Below, piece after piece: positions 35,691 through 46,604 of a stretch of DNA of 64,000 bases. Positions within the stretch are counted from its first letter, which is position 1. The number at the start of each line of letters is the position of its first letter. The position numbers and the translations under genes were made by a program. Below the pieces are notes generated by a model. That model had not been told where the DNA came from and ran no database searches. It saw only the letters and a program-made list of their open reading frames with translations. Source of the stretch: Isoetes taiwanensis (taxonomy: Eukaryota; Streptophyta; Lycopodiopsida; Isoetales; Isoetaceae); the NCBI GenBank assembly GCA_021234155.1, contig JAJEKV010000008.1, forward strand, positions 6,968,445-7,032,444, given 5' to 3'.

Positions 35691-36169
35691 AGCTCTAGTT
35701 CCAGTTCATCTGCAGTTCAGGTCTCGACACCAACATCGACTTCGATCCGTGCAGTATCATGGGCCCCTGATTTCGTCCTTGCTGTTCCTATTTCTGCTCC
35801 ATGTTTTGAACTCTTGCCCCTGCTCTAGTTCATGCCCCAGATTCTGACTATATTCTCGATGATGTCCCAGCTCCAGTTTCAGCTCCAATTTCTGCTCTTG
35901 CTCCTGCTCTAGTTCCTGCTTCTGCTCCTGCTTTAGTTCTTGCTCCAGTTCATGTTTCAGTTGCTCCTACTCCTGCTCCTGTTCCTGCTCATGTTCCTGC
36001 TCATGTTCCTGCTCATGTTCCTGCTCCTGCTTCTGTAGAGGCTTCTTTATGCCCTCAGTTTCGTATCTCGAAGATTTTTCTTCGCGAGTTCGTTAAATCT
36101 GGAAGGCAAGATCCAAGTTCAGTATTTGCAATCCAGATTCACCCGTCGGCTAGCTCGGCACAAGTGAAG

Positions 36170-36478
36170 TTTGCTCCAATGCTCCAGATAAATATGGCGA
36201 CTTCTCTGATGTTTTTGATAAAGTCAAGGCCAGCAAGTTCCCAGAGCATCGTCCATATGATTGTCCTATTGATTTGCAGCCCGGAACAATGCCGCCATAT
36301 GGTCTGATATATGGTTTATCTCCCGCTGAGTTGAAGGTTTGCGGAATTAGATTGAAGATAATTTAGCCACTGGTTTCATTCGACATTCTCAGTCCCCTGT
36401 TGGAGCGCCTATCTTCTTCGTCAAAAAGTTGGATGATTCGCTGTGTCTGTTCGTTGATTATCGTGGCTTTTTCGGTTA
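36170..36478 (+). pseudogene. Ty3/gypsy reverse transcriptase N-terminal fragment
   Basis: Frames read YGDFSDVFDKVKASKFPEHR, then PYDCPIDLQPGTMPPYGLIY and LSPAELK. With a frameshift they continue [20 protein letters not shown] and [16 protein letters not shown]. This is the canonical entry to chromovirus RT (HRP.D..I.L..G..PP.GPIY.LSP.EL). The frame stops exactly at the junction with tRNA-like repeat copy C, so the catalytic YVDD half is absent. Confidence 0.8.
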
Positions 36479-36541
36479 GGATGCACATCTACCACTCCAG
36501 AGGTAGTGGCTTCAAGTCCCGTTCAGACCCTTAAATGTGAC
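36461..36541 (+). mobile_element. tRNA-like/SINE-like repeat, copy C (inverted relative to A and B)
   Basis: On the plus strand it reads CGGTTAGGATGCACATCTAC, a short stem around ACTCCAGAGGT, then GGCTTCAAGTCCCGTT and CCTTAAATGTGAC. It is the reverse complement of copy B with about 85-90% identity. The RT fragment and this repeat share the octamer ATCGTGGC at the junction. Confidence 0.55.
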
Positions 36542-36662
36542 AGCTCTATGGAGAAAGTCATATCTCCCATTGCCATGGACATACATGTATCAATATCCTC
36601 ATCATTAAAACATATAATCCAATCTTTAACCATGGCCCAAGCATCCCCCCTGTGTCTCTTTT

Positions 36663-36810
36663 GCTCTGGAGGTAGATTCCTATACTTATACAAATGCCAC
36701 CCTTAACTCCTACCATTTAAAACTCAATCGTAGAAAGCTCTGGAGGTAGATTCCTATACTTATACAAATGCCACCCTTAACTCCTACCATTTAAAACCCA
36801 ATCGTAGAAA
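36663..36810 (+). repeat. Tandem duplication of 74 bp
   Basis: The block 'gctctggaggtagattccta' through 'ctcctaccatttaaaa..caatcgtagaaa' is present twice head to tail with one difference (aactcaat versus aacccaat). The first few bases resemble the GCTCTGGAGG portion of the neighbouring tRNA-like repeat. No coding potential. Confidence 0.8.
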
Positions 36811-38950
36811 GTATACCAAGGGAGTTTTTTCGGGTTTGCAAACTGAGAATGTGTTTTAAAGAGGATATGATCACATCTTTTTTGGATACAAATGTGACAC
36901 TTGTTATCATGCTTATGTACACAATGCAAAAACACGCGGAGAGTCACTTAGCAACTAGGCACATAAGAGAGGAATCGAATTTGCACGACAACACAATATG
37001 CCAATGCAAGATTCCTACATGCATACCCTAACACTGCTTGTCCTCCCTTGCTTCTTTGGCCTTTTGTCTCAAAAGCGAAACAACACCTAACACGAGTTGT
37101 TTTTTAAAGAAATTATATGTAGAATCATAAATTAAAGAAAAAGACAATCTGTTTATATATTTTCAAATAGTCCAAAGGACGTAGCCATCTTGCCAACTCG
37201 ATTTACGGAAGTATTACCTAGGTATGAAATGAAGATGTGTGCACAAAGAAAGCTTATAGTTTGTTTCAAAGAAGGTAGTTCACGAAATCAGTTTATTATA
37301 CCACATTGTATATAGGAATTATAAGAGGGCCCACGTTAAAGGGATGTCCATTGCTAAACAAATGCCTTGGAAGTGTTTTAGGTATCTAATTGAGGAGCAA
37401 TACAAGAGATATGGGTTGACCAAAAATGTGGTTAAGAGAAGACAAAAATGGCAATGTCATGCATTTATGTGAATCTCGTCACTTACACATTCCATTGGCC
37501 TAAGATTGGTATAGAGACATGAACTTGTGGGATACTTTACCATGAGGGTTCACCAAATGGCACGTGTCAATTGAAAAGCAAGAGGTGGAGACCTCCATTC
37601 GAGAGCAAAGGCTCAGTTCAATTCAGTTCGATTTTGACTCAACAAGTTAGTACGAGGAAAGACAAGGGATGCAACTCAATTGGGAAGGTGACAAGGTTGG
37701 AGGGTTATGAAAATTATGACAAGGAGGCCATTGTCATTGATTCGTCTTGTACGGAATGGATTGGCCACCGCCATCGATTCGTCCTGTATGTAATGTGGAA
37801 CGGAACGGGGAAGCCATTCTTATTGCCCCCATGACCTAAAGAATCGGGTCACCTAGGTCATGGGGGTAGCAAGGTTCCACGATGTTAGAAAAGGGAACCG
37901 GATGCAACCGGTTTCCTCGGGGCCAGTTGTCATTCTCAAGAATGGTTGAAGGATGTATAAGACCGCTGAGCCATTTTTCTTGACGAGCAAACCATATATT
38001 TCGATTAAAACAAGTGAGAAAAGGGTCATCGATAGGTTAAAGAGCGACTTACCTATCCAAATAGATTGCACATATTGAGGCGTATGGGGAAAGGAGCATG
38101 TTAACAATGGAGTTAATAATGACTAAAATCCATTCCGGATATGAAGGATGCGTGTGGAGCCCGCCACGTGGCATGGGCGGGGAGTCATGTGGTCGGTCAA
38201 AGAAAATGTTAAAAAAGGAGACAAGTTGGAGGGACAAATCTAAATGAATGGAACAAACAGACAAACCAGTCTTGGGCGATGGAGGGGTCCGTTATCACCA
38301 ACGGCCAACAATGAGCAAGTCAAACACGGCCGCCACCAACCAGTTGCTTGCTTGCCTGCCCCCCGCAACAAAAAAAAATATCTCACGACTGTCCAAATCC
38401 AAATCATTGTATTGTAACTACCCCAACATGTCCTCTTCTTACCTACCAGTATATACTATATTCCATATTATGCCCCCCTTGCTTATCTTATCTTTTTGTA
38501 AGCGTACTACCCCTGCAGACCAGAAACTTGAAGAGATTTTTGGATAGATCCTTTTTTTTTTAACCCCTTTGAATGTTCTTCATGCAGCATCAGCCCTACT
38601 CAAACCACATTCATTGGATTGGTTTTGTTTTGTATAAGATTCATGAACAAAATTCAGGAAAAACAATTTGCCGCAAATTCATCAACGAAATTCAGGAAAA
38701 ACAAATTTGCCGCAGATCACCAAGAAATTTGATGAACCAAAGAGCTTTTGTATTCAATCGAAATGGTTTTTCCATTCACACACATATATATATCGAGAAG
38801 CCGCGGACCTGATCGGATTGATCAGAGGTCGGGCTTTGAACAAAATGGGAATCAAACGTATCAGACAGAGGCGATCGTGAGAAAATGTTGCTCTCAAATC
38901 GAAACAGCCCATCTGAATGATCGGATTCCTGTGCTAATTTAAGGATTAAA
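36811..38950. other. Intergenic stretch without recognised genes
   Basis: Short ORFs only. A near-duplicate of 'ttcatcaacgaaattcagg' and 'gaaaaacaa.tttgccgca' occurs at about 38640-38720. Nothing can be assigned to a family. This is the downstream flank of the CYP78A gene, so its 3' UTR and terminator are presumably near 38,960-39,120. Confidence 0.5.
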
Positions 38951-39122
38951 GGGAACCCAAGAGGCGACCATGATCAAATCGGTCAAGCACTGCAGGGGAC
39001 CCAACAAAATTCCCAACTCCAAATACATAATACTACTGCTTTGCTAATACAAACTTAGAAAAGGAAATGATCAGATCAGGTTGTCAGACCAGATCTCCAG
39101 AGGCAACTAGGAGGATGATGAA

Positions 39123-40832
39123 TCAGTTGGTGATGATGGGCACCCGCGGAACCGGCTTGACATGCAGCGGATTAGCCATTTCGCAGGAGAGCTTGAGGAT
39201 TTCAGAGAGATCAATAGGCTGATCGGCAGGAATTTTGAATTCGAAATGGTGCAGGAGCCGGGCAATCCAGAGATGGACAGTTGCAAGGCCAAGCATTCTA
39301 CCAGGACAAACTCTTCTTCCGGCACCAAATGGAGCAAGGCGAAGATCAGACCCTTTGATATCAATATCATTTCCGCCCAATTCAGGGATGAATCGGTTTG
39401 GATTGAAGGTATTTGGATCAGCCCAAATTTCTTCATCGTGACAAATCGACCACATATTCACCATAGCCGTGGTCCCTGCCGGAACAAAATGGCCTCCAAT
39501 TTTCGTATCTACATTTGAAAGACGCGCCCATGACAGAAGAGGCCCAGGCGGATGCATCCGCAGTGTTTCCTTCACAACTGCCTGCATAAATTTCAGCTTT
39601 GGAATGTCGGATTCTTCGACCATCCTTTCCTTCCCGACATGTGCATCCAATTCTTCGTGTAGCTTCGCTTGAATCTCAGGATGCAGAGAAATCTCGGCTA
39701 AAATCCATTCTGCCAATATTGCTGTGGTGTCTGTACCCCTGAAGATCATTTCCTGCACAAAAAAAAACCGAGGTCGGTAAGTAAGTTAATTTTCTAAACA
39801 CAAATTCTTAAATCGATTCATCGATTAAGATAGTACGAATTAATAAAAAAACTTTAGTTAGATGAATCAAGCTGACTTACCCAGAGTACAGCAACCATGT
39901 CGTCGTCTTGTAGTTTATCTTCGAGAGAAAGAAGCACGTCCACGAAATCGGATTCTTCAGAATCAGATTTGGGCGATTTACGATGCTCGTCGATTATGTT
40001 CTGGACGAAGGATTTCACCTTTGGAACAAGGATGCTGCAGCGGCTATGGATATCATGTGGGTCCACAGATCGCAGAAAAGGAAGATGATCAGCCCAATTA
40101 AATGCGCCCAAAAGCTCGAATCCCTCCCTCACCATAGCTTGCAGCGCCTCGGCTTCTTCGGATTGAACAGAAAAATTTAATCTCTTGCCAAACACACTGC
40201 CCAGCAGATTATTGAGCGATGCGCGCTGCAGAAAAGGGCGGATGCAAAGGGATGCTTCGGATTCAGAAATTTTGGCATTAATCTCTTGAACCATCTGGGT
40301 GGTTTCGGCCTGGCGAAGCTTGGCAGAAGCAGCAATTCTATGAGGAGAAAATAGATTATTGCTTGCAATCCGACGGAGATTTCTCCAATAATCCCCATAT
40401 GGAGCAAACCCAATTGCTCGGCCGAACAGAAGCTGCTGGGCAGATTGCTTCAGAGGCCGATCCGCAAATGCAGAGTGATTTAGCAACTCGCGGGCAATTT
40501 CTGGCTTAAAAGCTACGATCAGACGGGTATTTCCCAAGCTCATGGACATAAGCTGCATTGCATTATATTTCACAGACAAATCCTTGAGTTTCCGGTGAGC
40601 ATTGTAACCCATATCTAGCAGATTTCCCATGGCCTGGAATGGTATTTCTCCGTGCCAGATTTCCCCATGCCCAGCCTCCTGGACACAACCATCTCAGAAT
40701 TGCTCCAAAGCTCATTACGGCCAGCAAAATCAAGCAGAAATTTTGCCAGTTTATGGACGAATCCTTGAGGCCGAGGTTGAAAAGGGCCGGAATGAAGTAG
40801 AGGAGCCAATCGGAAGAAAAGGGCGATGCCAT
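39123..40832 (-). CDS. CYP78A-type cytochrome P450 (frameshift in N-terminal hinge)
   Basis: Plant CYP78A enzymes are ER-anchored haem monooxygenases that promote cell proliferation and organ or seed growth; the in vivo substrate is not settled. Exon 1 runs 40832-39881 and exon 2 39752-39123, with a GTAAGT donor and a GTGCAG acceptor. The single intron position, before [10 protein letters not shown], is typical of the family. Visible motifs: N-terminal membrane segment, I-helix FRGTDTT, ExxR in [23 protein letters not shown] and haem loop [11 protein letters not shown] (Cys ligand). Total is about 525 residues, normal size. However, the N-terminal frame (MASPFSSDW...ARRNTIPG) and the main frame ([15 protein letters not shown]...) are offset near 40631. 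About 17 bp coding the conserved Pro-rich hinge seem to be missing. Without that hinge the copy would be broken or start at Met 40630 without its anchor. Paralogue identity within CYP78A is not determinable here. Confidence 0.9.
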
Positions 40833-40921
40833 AGCTGATGATTTTTTTGGACAGACAGACAGGATAAGACAAAAGGGGAAGGAGGAAGGAAGAGATGATT
40901 TGCACAGGTCGATATTGGGTC

Positions 40922-40929
40922 CTTATATA
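40922..40929 (-). promoter_or_regulatory. Candidate TATA box of the CYP78A gene
   Basis: The minus strand reads GCATATATAAGGACCC about 90 bp upstream of the ATG at 40832. TATATAAG is a strong plant TATA match and the spacing leaves room for a 5' UTR of about 60 nt. No experimental start site is known; this is position plus motif only. Confidence 0.55.
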
Positions 40930-41059
40930 TGCTTGTTTAAGTTTTGGGGGGCGTGGACGGGCAGCATGACGGGTAGTTAGTTTCCATTTTTCGGCGTGAC
41001 TTGTGCTTGCCACGTGTCGTCTTTTCCGCGCAGGCCCACATGGCATAATTTTGGGTGCC

Positions 41060-42100
41060 ACGATCGTGTTTGTTGTTAGTTGAGAAGTAACTACTTTCCT
41101 TATTATTTTTTATGCCTCGTGTTCTCTGCCCAATTTTCCTTGTTTTTTTAGGGTTTACGCCAGTGACGTGTCCCCACTCCCTCCCCTCCCATCTTGTTTG
41201 ATTGAGGTTAGGTATATACACAACAGTTTTCCTCAATATCCTCATACAATCATGTTACGGTTGGCTAAACTTATATATATCTTGACCTTCTATTGTCCAA
41301 CGTACGTAGGAACACGTCAAAGAAATAACAGAATGCCTAGTAGGGCATACCCGTCGAACGATTAAAATATAAGAAGAATGGAATACAAAAGTATACGTAC
41401 AATATAGAAAATTTTTGTGGCCATCATTGTGATTCTAGACCTCACTCATTAGGACAATGGCCCAGGGGTACACCAATCCTACAAGGGGTATGCCATGTGC
41501 ATGCGAGGGCAAAACCACTTGTATAAGCCTTGAAAAAATTTCAAAACCATCGCCCAGGTACATGCTATATTAGAGTTAAAAAAAACAAGATGCTAACGCA
41601 TCAATGGGTTGCCCTTTGGAGGGACCATTGATTGCGTGCGCAATTATTTTGGATATTTTAGAACCATTGGGGTGACCCAAACTGCAAATTAAACGATGGT
41701 GTTTTTGGGATTGGAAGTGAATGTAGGAGATGTCGCTCTATGGTGTTATGATATGCTTCTACATATGCATTGACAGTTTGACTTGCATGTGGTAGCTTGT
41801 TTGTAGTTCTAATCCATTGGTTTATGACATTCAAACGTACGATAATATTATTATAATGATGTTGAACATTTGTAGGTAACAATAGCTAATGATATCAAAT
41901 GTTTGTTACTCTAGCATTTGTTTGGAAGAGAAACCATCAAAATCAAAATGAACAAAGGTTGTGAAGATAAGATCGGAATAGTCTTTTATTTTATGAATTA
42001 ATATTACAAGACAGAATGTCGAATGTGCAGTATGATCAGCGGCATTAAATTCAACTTCAATTGAAGTAGACCACAATTATGCATGTAAGAGTGCATCTAT
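41060..42100. other. Intergenic/promoter region of CYP78A, no recognised genes
   Basis: No coding motif was found on either strand. The segment separates the divergently placed CYP78A promoter from the 3' end of the LRR kinase pseudogene. It is AT-rich with no clear repeats. Confidence 0.5.
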
Positions 42101-42120
42101 TTATCTTCTTTCCTAATAAT

Positions 42121-44090
42121 TAAGTAAAATTCTTAAGCAGTTCGTTACAATATACCATCGCTGGAGTTACTGGAAAACTATGCAACAAGTTATAATTTCC
42201 AAATTCACCTTTTTTATTCCTCGCGCACAACTGATTGAACCCATCTAGGTAAATCAATGCCAGTAAGAGTTGGCACTCTGCCAGTAAGAGTTCCAGGAGA
42301 AGCACACACAAACCATACACATTTGATTTCTGCATCGGCTTCATTGTCTCGCCTACTTCTGGTGCTTTGTAACCCATCACTCTAGTGGATACAGCATCAA
42401 CAACCAGATTTGCAAGTCCAAAATCTGAGACACATGCATCTAATGCCTTGTTGAGAAGAACCTATGAGGACTTGATGTCTCCATGGGCAAATGTTCCATT
42501 TTGTTGCTCATGCAAGAATGCAATCCCCCGAACAACATCTAGTGCTATCTGGACATGACTTATCCAGTCCAATGGAGTTCTTCCAGCTCCTCTATTTCTT
42601 GCACAACCACAAATACAACTCCAAACATTTTACATTAGACAAGTAACCATCAATTCAATCCCAACATTCCTTATATAAAAGAAAACATGTGATTTAAAAT
42701 CTGCCTTGACATGAGGAATCAAATAACAAAATCTAGTTCTATCAAAATCACAAGAAAATGGGATGAAAAGATGAGTGAGAAAAGTACCATGGAGGAGTGC
42801 AGACAAACTTCCTTTGGGCATATAATCATATACATTCTCATCATTGGAAAAATATATGCTCTCAAGGCAACCAAATTAGGGTGCCCTAGATTGCCTATAA
42901 TCTGGATCTGCTCCTCAAACTCCTTTCGGTCGGATAAATATCTTTCAGCCTCTTCACAGCTACGACAGTTGAATCTTCAAGGACTGCCTTATAAGCAGTT
43001 CCCACACTTCCCTTCCCAAGAACCTCTCCAGAAGCACGTAGCAGATCTTCAAGGTGATATGTTCTTTTACCCGCATCGAAGAAGATGAATTTATTATTTG
43101 GTTCTCCTTGTATGGAGCTAGAGTAATCCTCCTTGGAATCCAAGCCCTTGTCTTTGCCAGCAGAAGGAACTCTAACAGCCTTGACAGAAGATCCAGAAGC
43201 ACTCTTACTTGAGCATCGGTTGAGCAAGCATGTATAGCAATCAACAGCAAACAATGCAAGTGCACCAAAACCAACTAGGGCAATGATAATGATGACCCCC
43301 TTAGACAGTTTCTTGGACTTTTTAGTAGCAGGAGGATTGGTGAAGTTCGTCGATGCAGGTGAAAGCGAAAGGACCACAATAGCCAGTGCAGAAGCTGAAG
43401 CTTGGCTAGGAGCAAGATATGCAACTGCTAAAGGTTCAACACAAATGTTGTTTCCTAAGAATGCTTCACTGGAGAACTTTTTCAAGCTGCACGGCACAGA
43501 GCCACTCAGATTATTGTTAGCAACACTAAATTGAGTAAGCTTTGTTAGATTGATACCTGTTAGATCCCCACTGAACGAGTTGTTCTCAAGATACAGAGTG
43601 CCCAGACGATTAGCATTGTTAATAGACTTCGGTATGCTGCCATTAAAATGGTTAAATGCCATGTTAACCCTTTGTAATTTGGGTCAGGAATTCCATTCTG
43701 TAGGCAATGGCCCAGAAAATCTAATGTCTTGCAAATATAAGCTTCTTAGCTGCCCAAATTTAGTCAGATCTTTGGGAAGTGAATCTGAAACCCTATTTGA
43801 TCTCAAGCTAATAAATCTGGGAAGTGAATCTGAAACCCTATTTGATCTCCCAAGATACCTTCAAGAATGGAGCCTGAAAGGCCCGTTCCAGGTAATTGAA
43901 GCTTGACCACATAATTGGATTCACACTGAACACCTTTCCAACCACATGGGCCCTCACTGGTGTTCCATTTTAGTCTCCTTACACCGTCAACAGCGTTGCT
44001 GAAGGCAAAAGGCACTGCTTTATCAGAAGCCAAGTCTCCGAATACTCTGTTCAGTTGCGAAGGCACTAAAACGATGAAGAAAACAAGCAA
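42121..44090 (-). pseudogene. LRR receptor-like kinase (LRR-III type) pseudogene
   Basis: LRR-III receptor kinases are plasma-membrane proteins, many of them catalytically atypical. Visible in order: possible signal peptide and LRR N-cap (WNTSEGPCGWKGVQCE, about 43930), LRRs (NHFNGSIPKSINNANRLGTL, NNSFSGDL), a KKSKKLS..IIIIALVGFGALALF transmembrane segment (about 43260), and the juxtamembrane/kinase start EDLLRASGEVLGKGSVGTAY with VAVKRLKD. After an intron (about 42590-42787) come HGDIKSS, DFGLANLV and YKAPEV. Lesions: TGA for an expected Trp (43686-43684), a 45-bp in-frame repeat, a frameshift where the first LRR begins, frameshifts around DRKEFEEQIQIIGNLGHPN and RAY.FSNDEN, TAG after HGDIKSS (42464-42462), and a truncated kinase C-lobe. 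Together they exclude a functional receptor kinase. Confidence 0.88.
43774..43848. repeat. 45-bp period tandem duplication inside the LRR pseudogene
   Basis: A 30-bp segment beginning 'gggaagtgaatctgaaaccc' starts at 43774 and again at 43819. In the minus-strand LRR frame it duplicates RSNRVSDSLP in phase, adding 15 codons. It lies beside the frameshift that separates the N-cap from the LRRs. Confidence 0.85.
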
Positions 44091-44159
44091 CCAGATTCCA
44101 TGTTCTAAGGCCTTTATTTCTTTGTGGTTAAAACATAGAGACCATAAATAATTCTTCTA

Positions 44160-44990
44160 GTAGTAAAACGTATTAGAAATGTACCTCAAGGAGCTTGCAT
44201 CTGGTAAAAATGTCGCATTCAAATCTGTATAGCAACTCGGCTTTCTAGTCTCATTATAAACTGATTGATTATGACAATATTGCGGAAGCCTACGAATCAA
44301 AGCATCCAGGGCTGTAATAGCTCCCTCGCTTTCCCTACTTCCGCGTCTGCCTCTGCTGCCATGGATCAGCCGGAAGAAAAGGAAGGAACTCATTCATCTG
44401 GATCAGCCGGAAGAAATCTCTGCCGTCAGGCACATCCCAAACAAATCGGCACCGTCTAAGTGTCACTGGGCGTCACAAGAACCCTAATTAATCCCAGCCA
44501 AATGGAACCGCTCATACAGGTTCACAATGCTTTTGGGTGGACTAGAGCGACCCTTTTAAAGGAGATGCATTAGGAGACTTTCACATGCACGACGTGCTTT
44601 CCTCAGAATACATGGTTTGATGATCAATGCAAAGAGTTAAACGGCAACTTAAGTTGGTACTTGACCCCATTCTCCACTGCAAGCAGTCAAACAATACAAG
44701 ACTTTCTTCACAGGGAAGGAGGCACAATAGATCATGTAGCATCAGTAGGACATGCTTTTCCTCCACCCTAGGAGATTTTGAAAAAGAGTATTACATAAAA
44801 CCATATGATCTCATGGCAACATCTCTTTAGAGCAACAGGTTCAGCTCTATCATCCTCACATGATCCTGAGGATCGTGCCAACACAAACAGGTCCCACATT
44901 GACTATAACGGAGGCGAACATTATTCAAGAGTAGAGGGTATGCAAGTTGTACATTAGATTGTTCCAGTCTTAACTAGTATTTATAGAAGG
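44160..44990. other. Region upstream of the LRR pseudogene, no recognised gene
   Basis: A 78-codon minus-strand ORF (44393-44157) has no recognisable motif and may be fortuitous. Short duplications of 'ggatcagccggaagaaa' occur at about 44364 and 44400. The stretch ends at the microsatellite tail of a LINE on the minus strand. Confidence 0.5.
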
Positions 44991-44997
44991 GCCCTCC

Positions 44998-45170
44998 AAG
45001 AAGATAAAGATAAAGATAAAGATAAAATTTTTAACGTCCGCGAAAACCCAAACGGGTTATGGGACCCAATACAAAAGATGGGGCATAAGCCCGATCACCG
45101 TGACAAAGGAAAAAGAATATGAACATGAAACAATATAACAGAAATAATAATAAGTGTGCACATGCATATG
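44998..45170 (-). mobile_element. LINE 3' end with (TTTATC)n tail
   Basis: Read on the minus strand the 3' UTR carries GGGCTTATGCCCC, then TTGGGTCCCATAACCCG and TTCGCGGACGTTAAAA, and ends in four TTTATC units (45025-45002). The same GGGTCCCATA...GGACG.TAAAA signature occurs at other LINE 3' ends in this window with different simple-repeat tails. It lies only about 145 bp beyond an ORF1 stop codon. Confidence 0.75.
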
Positions 45171-45172
45171 AG

Positions 45173-45946
45173 CTAAACATAACCAAACCATGGGTTCTGA
45201 GGCCACTGGTCTCGGACAATCGCTGTGCCTCCCCGGTACACTGCCCACTTTCGCTGAAGCCTAGCCTCTCGCACCTTACATAACTCCTGGCGCCGTCTGG
45301 TCAGCTGGAGCGGAGAGAGATCCTCCTGAACTGAGAACTGGGTGTCTTTCAGATGACTTCCATGTTGAAGGACATACAGCCTGTCCCGTGGGCTATTGAA
45401 CTGCACGACTATATGGCGGGGTCGGTCTGGTCTCTGAGCCCCAACCCTGCACGCTGTAACAATGGCGGGCCTTTGAATTTGCATAATATCTGTGAAGAAG
45501 TTAGCTGCCTGCTCAACATCTAAGGCGGGACTTGCCTCTGGCAGCCCGACAATGCGTAAATTCAAGCTCCTGTCTACTGCTGCTGCTGCCCGAGCAGATT
45601 CTGCCGCCTGCGTGTTCCTAGAATCCTCCTGCGTGGGACTGTGCTCCTGTGCTTGCTCTTGTGTGCCATCATGATCTTTATCAGTCACCTTCACATCGGC
45701 AATCCCACCAGCTTCTGTTTCCACCCCGTCATTAGTACATGCGCTCACGAGGGTTTGGGTTTGGGCATCAGTATGGAATTTTGGGCAAGAGGAGGGAGAT
45801 GGTTGTGAGGTACCTGCTTCCAAGATGGCGGAGTAAAGCAGGTTCAGTATCTGGAAGAGGAGCTTACCGTCTAAGGAAATGATGGGGCCTGCAAGAGATG
45901 CTTTCTGCAAGGTGTCCAAAAGGAAATGCTGGTCTGATAAGGGCAA
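45173..45946 (-). CDS. L1-type LINE ORF1 protein, uninterrupted
   Basis: A 257-codon open frame. The N-terminal half is low-complexity and acidic (about residues 50-120). The second half has an ORF1p-like RRM/C-terminal pattern: LNLRIVGLPEASPALDVEQA, TACRVGAQRPDRPRHIVVQF, VLQHGSHLKDTQFSVQEDLS, PLQLTRRRQELCKVREARLQ and KWAVYRGGTAIVRDQWP. ORF1p is the RNA-binding chaperone of L1-clade LINEs and forms cytoplasmic particles with element RNA. No ORF2 follows; the 3' end lies 145 bp downstream. So this copy is either internally deleted or an ORF1-only element. A second, decayed copy of the C-terminus lies at 50944-51093. The start codon is chosen only as the first Met of the frame. Confidence 0.75.
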   Translation of the reverse strand: MPLSDQHFLLDTLQKASLAGPIISLDGKLLFQILNLLYSAILEAGTSQPSPSSCPKFHTDAQTQTLVSACTNDGVETEAGGIADVKVTDKDHDGTQEQAQEHSPTQEDSRNTQAAESARAAAAVDRSLNLRIVGLPEASPALDVEQAANFFTDIMQIQRPAIVTACRVGAQRPDRPRHIVVQFNSPRDRLYVLQHGSHLKDTQFSVQEDLSPLQLTRRRQELCKVREARLQRKWAVYRGGTAIVRDQWPQNPWFGYV

Positions 45947-46489
45947 GAGCGGAAGAATCCGTGCTTGAAGTGAGGCGTGTTGATTTATTAGATCAAATTC
46001 TGAAAGCTGAAAATGTTGAAGCCATGTGACACGCAGAAGCTCTGCCCCAGTAAAGTTTTAGCGACGTTGCCCACGCTTAGCCATGGGATATGGGCGCAGT
46101 GGAGATATGTGTTATGATTTCCCAAACAAATAAACAGGGCTGAAGCTGATTGAGAAATCTGTGCGGCTGAAGCTGATTGAGAAATCTGTGCCAACGAACT
46201 GGGCTGTGGGAACTCAAAACTCTATATGAAAATCAAAGCTAGGGAAGTAGCCTGGTGAACAACACCGGGCACAATACAGTCTAAAAGAATACAGTGAATT
46301 CAAACGAAGCTAAAACCTGGTACCTATGGCCGACATGGCAGATGACCACCACGGGGCGTAGCTGGAGAACTGAGCGGAATCTAAGATGTAAGTCCACGTT
46401 TTTGTATCTTGCTGATTTCTCCTGATAGGAATCTACCCGAGCATGACCTGAAGGCCCTCAGGGCCTAGGCGCACAGGGCGGCGTCTTTA

Positions 46490-46600
46490 GGGCGGCGTCT
46501 TCAGAAGCCACCAGGGCCTAGGCGCACAGGGCGGCGCCTTCAAAATAATAAGGAGAAGGAAGGAAGGAAGTAAATTTTAACGTCCAAGAAGGCTTTCCCT
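46490..46600 (-). mobile_element. LINE 3' end with (TTCC)n tail, minus strand
   Basis: On the minus strand GCCTTCTTGGACGTTAAAATTTAC is followed by three TTCC units (in reverse complement, 46556-46575). The GGACGTTAAAA signature matches the other LINE ends in the window. Just beyond it are two 'agggcggcg(t/c)cttc' repeats (46475-46540). Only the very end of the element is present. Confidence 0.6.
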
Positions 46601-46604
46601 CATA

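Noticed and set aside
43283-43534. Plus-strand ORF opposite the LRR kinase pseudogene
   Set aside because: Antisense shadow of the recognisable minus-strand LRR/transmembrane frame.
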